Shown: in pieces, positions 14,769 through 17,141 of the stretch | How positions within the stretch are numbered: the first letter of the stretch is position 1 | Layout of the letters: each line of letters opens with the position of its first letter | Origin: JBIOJM01 sp044450785 | Lineage (GTDB): Bacteria; Planctomycetota; Planctomycetia; Isosphaerales; Isosphaeraceae | DNA length: 17,141 nt | Direction: 5' to 3' | Assembly: GCA_044450785.1 (NCBI GenBank) | Contig: JBIOJM010000221.1 | Span: forward strand, 1-17,141 | Made by a program: the position numbers and the translations under genes | Notes under the pieces: generated by a model | Told to the model about the DNA's origin: nothing | The model's database searches: none | The model's input: only the letters and a program-made list of their open reading frames with translations

Positions 14769-14882
14769 TGGGTTGACGATGAAAAACCTTGAATTTCAAC
14801 TGGTTACGATTCATCCTTCTCTGATTTACATCATAGCCGCATTGGGTTGACGCGGCCAGCACTGTTGCCAATTTGTTGCCAA
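14769..14882. repeat. Two pairs of short direct repeats beside the tRNA-like hairpin
   Basis: TGGGTTGACG occurs at 14769-14778 and 14843-14852, 74 bp apart. GTTGCCAA occurs at 14864-14871 and 14875-14882, 11 bp apart, about one helical turn. On the minus strand a short open stretch ends KDLATNWQQCWPRQPNAAMM with TAA at 14828-14826. It could be the last codons of a lost recombinase, but is too short to assign. The local AT content is above the window average. Confidence 0.35.
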
Positions 14883-14979
14883 ATCCTTCGGGTCGTAGCC
14901 TCGGCTGGCACTCCCGCTCTACAGCGGATTACTCACGGCTTGGGCAAAATCGAGCGTGCCGGAACCATCCGATGATGTC

Positions 14980-15283
14980 TCCGGAAGTGACCTCTTTCAG
15001 GTCCGGTCCACGTTTAGGGCCTCCGTTCGTCCGTTGCCCCTGCTCCTTGCAGGGTGTGTCCTGCCGGGGGATCACGGGGGCGAATGGCATATCCCCGTGA
15101 GACAGGAATCCGGGTTTCCGTGTCATTCCCGGCGGTGATCGAACACACCCACTGGGACTGGAGTTCAAGCAATCCAGCCTTACCCATGCGTAGCCTAACT
15201 CGCGAAAAACTCTCGGCCCTTGCCTCTAGGCCTCACGTCGCTTCTTCCGCATGCCGTTGTCCCCTCGATCCTTTCGGTCGAAG
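14980..15283 (-). ncRNA. Structured RNA resembling HEARO/omegaRNA (IscB guide RNA), without an adjacent iscB
   Basis: No convincing protein frame covers this stretch, but the minus strand is dense in helices. A long-range 8-bp pairing joins GGGTGTGT (15150-15143) and ACACACCC (15059-15052). Stacked directly inside its 3' side is CCTGTC (15106-15101) with GGCAGG (15065-15060), enclosing CACGGGG/CCCCGTG (15099-15093 and 15079-15073). Others are CTGGA/TCCAG (15177-15173, 15162-15158), GACCT-GAAAG-AGGTC (15003-14989) and a GAAA-capped stem at 15283-15263. The block GGATTGC...GAACTCCAGTCC (15175-15155) followed by GATCACCG (15140-15133) resembles, from memory, the core of IscB-associated omegaRNA. 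A guide would lie near or upstream of about 15240 on this strand. No iscB frame follows, so it would be a solitary copy. Exact ends are unknown. Confidence 0.5.
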
Positions 15284-15300
15284 GTAAGCGGAACGTTTTA

Positions 15301-15336
15301 CCCGCCCTCTTCCAGCGGGGTCGGGGCACTCCCGAC
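15301..15336. repeat. Two adjacent GC-rich hairpins
   Basis: CCCGC (15301-15305) pairs with GCGGG (15315-15319), and GTCGGG (15320-15325) with CCCGAC (15331-15336) around GCACT. They abut each other and lie just 5' (minus-strand sense) of the omegaRNA-like region, so they may be part of the same RNA or of an element end. No T-tract follows on either strand. Confidence 0.4.
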
Positions 15337-15459
15337 AAGACCAGACAAACCTTTGCCACGGCGCACCCATTCGTCGATCACACCGACGCGCCGAGAATAC
15401 GGACGGTCGAAGCTCCGAGTGTACGTACCTCGCTCGGAAGCGTCGCTCGTTGAGGGGAG

Positions 15460-15651
15460 ACTCAACTACTACCGCCTAAAGCCGGTAGGTTGAGTTGCTA
15501 AAACGACAAGGCAGAGGCATTAAGTTTAGTGTGGAGTTTGTCCTGTTACTTGCTACACAAGCAAGCTTGCGGCGGCAAATAACAGGACAAACAGCCGTTG
15601 TCAAATGAAGGACTAAAGTCCACTTTTACCAGCTAAAGCTGGTGGCTATGC
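15460..15651. mobile_element. Cluster of hairpin repeats, possible IS200/IS605-type element end or MITE-like remnant
   Basis: Four strong dyads lie in under 200 bp. First, ACTCAAC-TA-CTACCGCC around a TAAA loop pairs with GCCGGTAG-GTTGAGT (about 15461-15496; one mismatch and a bulge). Second, a 17-bp inverted repeat with one mismatch (TTTGTCCTGTTACTTGC at 15537-15553, partner at 15575-15591) encloses an internal AGCAAGCTTGC palindrome. Third and fourth are GGACT-AA-AGTCC (about 15610-15621) and CCAGCT-AA-AGCTGG (about 15629-15642). The loops share a TAAAG-type core. Single-strand transposons of the IS200/IS605 group have subterminal hairpins of this sort. No transposase or tnpB is present, so this would be a non-autonomous remnant. 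Confidence 0.4.
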
Positions 15652-15857
15652 GCCGCAAGAAGATTGGAAAGTCGACTCACTCGACTCGAATTCGAAACCA
15701 TGCCGCGTCGTCAACCTCCGTTGGTGCTGACCCCGGATGTCCGGATGCCGCGCGGCCAAAAAAACCGGACGGGGCCTTCGACCCCGGAGAGCTTTCCCGA
15801 TAGGATGTGACCGTTGCATCGAGGCGTGGAACGGTGGGACCGCTCGGGAGAACGGCC

Positions 15858-16871
15858 GTGGAGCTGGATTCGGTGCGGGGTTTGAAGGCGGCGCTCCGGG
15901 AATCGGTTGTCGCGCCGTTGGCGATGTCGATCGGCGCGCGCTCGTTCGGGATGCAAGCCGGCCCGATGTCGGCGCTGCCGGCCGCTTCACCGGCGATCGC
16001 GCTGGGAGTCGCGCATGCGCCGGGAAAAAAAAGGAACGAGTTCCTGTTGGCCGTGCGCGTGCAGAAGCGCGAACTGGAAAACAGCCCACAAATCGATCGC
16101 ATCGTAAAGCAGGCCAAAGGCGAAGTGAACGTTCAATATATCGGCGTCGTGAACAAACAATCCGGTGTCCCCTGGCACCAGAAGAAGCACCGGCCGCTGA
16201 GGATCGGGAGTTCGATCGGGCATTACAAGATCACCGCCGGAACGCTGGGCGGGTTCGTGCGTAGTCGCTATGACGGGTCTGTCCTGATTCTCTCCAATAA
16301 CCATGTCCTTGCCAACGAGAACAAGGGAAAGAAAGGCGAACCGATCCTTCAACCGGGTATCCATGACGGTGGCATAGATCCCGATGACAAAGCGGGCGAG
16401 TTGCTGCGGTTCGTCCGGCTCAAGCGCGAGGGGGCGAACCTCGTCGACTGCGCGGTGGCGACGATCGAACCAGGGATCACGTTTGACCCTAGGACGATTA
16501 CCGGCGTGGGGAAACTCGCGGGCTTGGGCGACGCGATCCTCACGGAAGACGACGCGGTAAGCAAGGTCGGCCGGACGACCGGCAAGACCGAAGGGCGTGT
16601 CACGGCGTTTGAACTCGACGACGTGATCGTTCGATTCGACCGCGGTTTGCTCTGTTTCAACGGTCAAATCGAGATTGAGGGAGCGGACGACGGCCCGCCG
16701 TTCAGCCTGGGCGGCGACAGCGGCGCGCTAATCGTCGGGGCCGACCTCTGCGCCGTCGCATTGTTGTTCGCGGGGAGCGATCAGGGCGGTGCGGACGGCA
16801 AGGGACTGACGTACGCCAACCCGCTGCGCACCGTCCTCGACGCCCTCAAAGTCGATCTCGTCTGCGATTGA
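15858..16871 (+). CDS. Trypsin-like (chymotrypsin-fold) serine protease
   Basis: The product is 337 residues. The catalytic triad can be read: His149 in VLILSNNHVLAN, Asp197 in LVDCAVATI and Ser288 in FSLGGDSGALIV, each in the expected context and order for a two-barrel S1-type protease. After the serine, GLTYANPLRTVLDAL closes the domain. Residues 1-60 are Ala/Ser-rich without a convincing signal peptide, so the protein may be cytoplasmic. At 70-100 the block NEFLLAVRVQKREL ... VNVQYIGVVN looks like a small N-terminal domain of the VVGVGI type also seen in the next gene. I choose the GTG at 15858 (GGGAG seven bases upstream); an in-frame GTG at 15807 with TAGGAT is a longer alternative. The next gene starts 51 nt downstream on the same strand with a strong ribosome-binding site, so the two are probably an operon. 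Substrate unknown. Confidence 0.82.
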   Translation: MELDSVRGLKAALRESVVAPLAMSIGARSFGMQAGPMSALPAASPAIALGVAHAPGKKRNEFLLAVRVQKRELENSPQIDRIVKQAKGEVNVQYIGVVNKQSGVPWHQKKHRPLRIGSSIGHYKITAGTLGGFVRSRYDGSVLILSNNHVLANENKGKKGEPILQPGIHDGGIDPDDKAGELLRFVRLKREGANLVDCAVATIEPGITFDPRTITGVGKLAGLGDAILTEDDAVSKVGRTTGKTEGRVTAFELDDVIVRFDRGLLCFNGQIEIEGADDGPPFSLGGDSGALIVGADLCAVALLFAGSDQGGADGKGLTYANPLRTVLDALKVDLVCD

Positions 16872-16922
16872 ACTTCGCGACTCGCCGTCGGCGGGCTACA
16901 ATGATCGTGAGGAGGTCAAGCG

Positions 16923-17141
16923 ATGGCGGCCGATGCGACACTCGAACAAGCACGTGCGGCGAAGGAACGGGCCAAGCTGCAGTTCGCGCACGCCGGAACA
17001 GTGGTGGGCGTCGGGATCAACCGGGTCGGCGGCGGCGTCGGCGTGTAGGTCAACCACAGCGCGCCGCCACCGCCGGATTCCGCTCTCCCCGCGATGTTCG
17101 ACGGCGGTCCCGTGCGCGTCGATGTGGTCGGCACGATTAGG
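16923..17141 (+). pseudogene. Small VVGVGI-type protein interrupted by an in-frame TAG, partial at window edge
   Basis: From the ATG, preceded by a strong GAGGAGGT, the frame reads LEQARAAKERAKLQFAHAGT, VVGVGINRVGGGVGV, then TAG at 17046-17048. It then continues in the same frame as VNHSAPPPPDSALPAMFDGG and PVRVDVVGTIR to the window edge. The pattern helix - VVGVGI - VNL/VNH - PPP - lP...dGxPVrVdVvGtIr, as I remember it, is one conserved unit, so the stop falls inside a domain; a Lys codon (AAG) changed to TAG would explain it. If the stop is real, only a 41-residue product is made. It follows the trypsin-like protease gene by 51 nt and is probably co-transcribed. Sequencing error or suppression cannot be excluded from one sequence. 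Family function is not known to me. Confidence 0.6.

Noticed and set aside
14929..15168. 79-codon minus-strand frame in the structured RNA region
   Set aside because: It overlaps the omegaRNA-like helices, has no ribosome-binding site or recognisable domain, and codon composition is not gene-like.
14980..15340. Group II intron or retroelement
   Set aside because: No domain V-like hairpin, no GTGYG 5' end and no reverse transcriptase frame in or near the region.
15460..15651. CRISPR array
   Set aside because: The hairpins differ in sequence and spacing; there are no identical repeats with regular unique spacers.

Overview
The window looks like chromosomal DNA from a planctomycete, probably close to Isosphaeraceae. 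The evidence is high GC, two PEP-CTERM sorting signals (VPEPSS plus a hydrophobic tail), a planctomycete-type ECF sigma factor paired with a Ser/Thr kinase gene, a second ECF sigma with a membrane-anchored C-terminal extension, a DUF4058 protein, a large Asp-box/VPS10-like secreted protein and an EF-hand/deiodinase-like redoxin. Assignments rest on motifs read by eye; no database was searched.

Layout. 1-1686: a nitric-oxide stress module, with quinol-type NO reductase norB (leftward, cut by the window edge) divergent from an Rrf2/NsrR-type Fe-S regulator. A 25-bp NsrR-like palindrome lies between them, over the norB -10. 1920-2774: DUF4058 protein. 2893-4398 (minus): exported PEP-CTERM protein containing what looks like a circularly permuted C13/caspase-like (clan CD) peptidase domain. 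4697-8026 (minus): about 1,109-residue exported Asp-box protein. 8422-9441: small exported proteins, one apparently a lipoprotein gene interrupted by TGA at the lipobox cysteine position. 9541-10812: EF-hand plus deiodinase-like thioredoxin-fold protein.

10835-12393 is a rearranged mosaic: the tail of an ABC-transporter ATPase, the C-terminal part of a PEP-CTERM protein, and a Ser/Thr kinase cut off before its catalytic loop and fused in frame to that PEP-CTERM part. The kinase stub lies 2 nt downstream of an intact ECF sigma gene (12396-13046), so the sigma has probably lost its normal kinase partner. A 490-bp intergenic region with operator-like dyads and a terminator/attenuator-like hairpin separates it from the second, rightward ECF sigma (13538-14572).

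14573-15857 holds no convincing protein gene but is rich in structure: a tRNA T-arm-like hairpin with short direct repeats (possible attachment-site remnant), a minus-strand structured RNA resembling HEARO/omegaRNA (the guide RNA of IscB nucleases) with no iscB gene beside it, and a cluster of strong hairpins of the kind seen at IS200/IS605-type element ends. The window ends with a trypsin-like serine protease (15858-16871) and a small gene carrying an in-frame TAG (16923 to the edge).

The best candidates for undescribed biology are the permuted peptidase-like PEP-CTERM protein, the apparently solitary omegaRNA-like locus, and the kinase/PEP-CTERM chimera.
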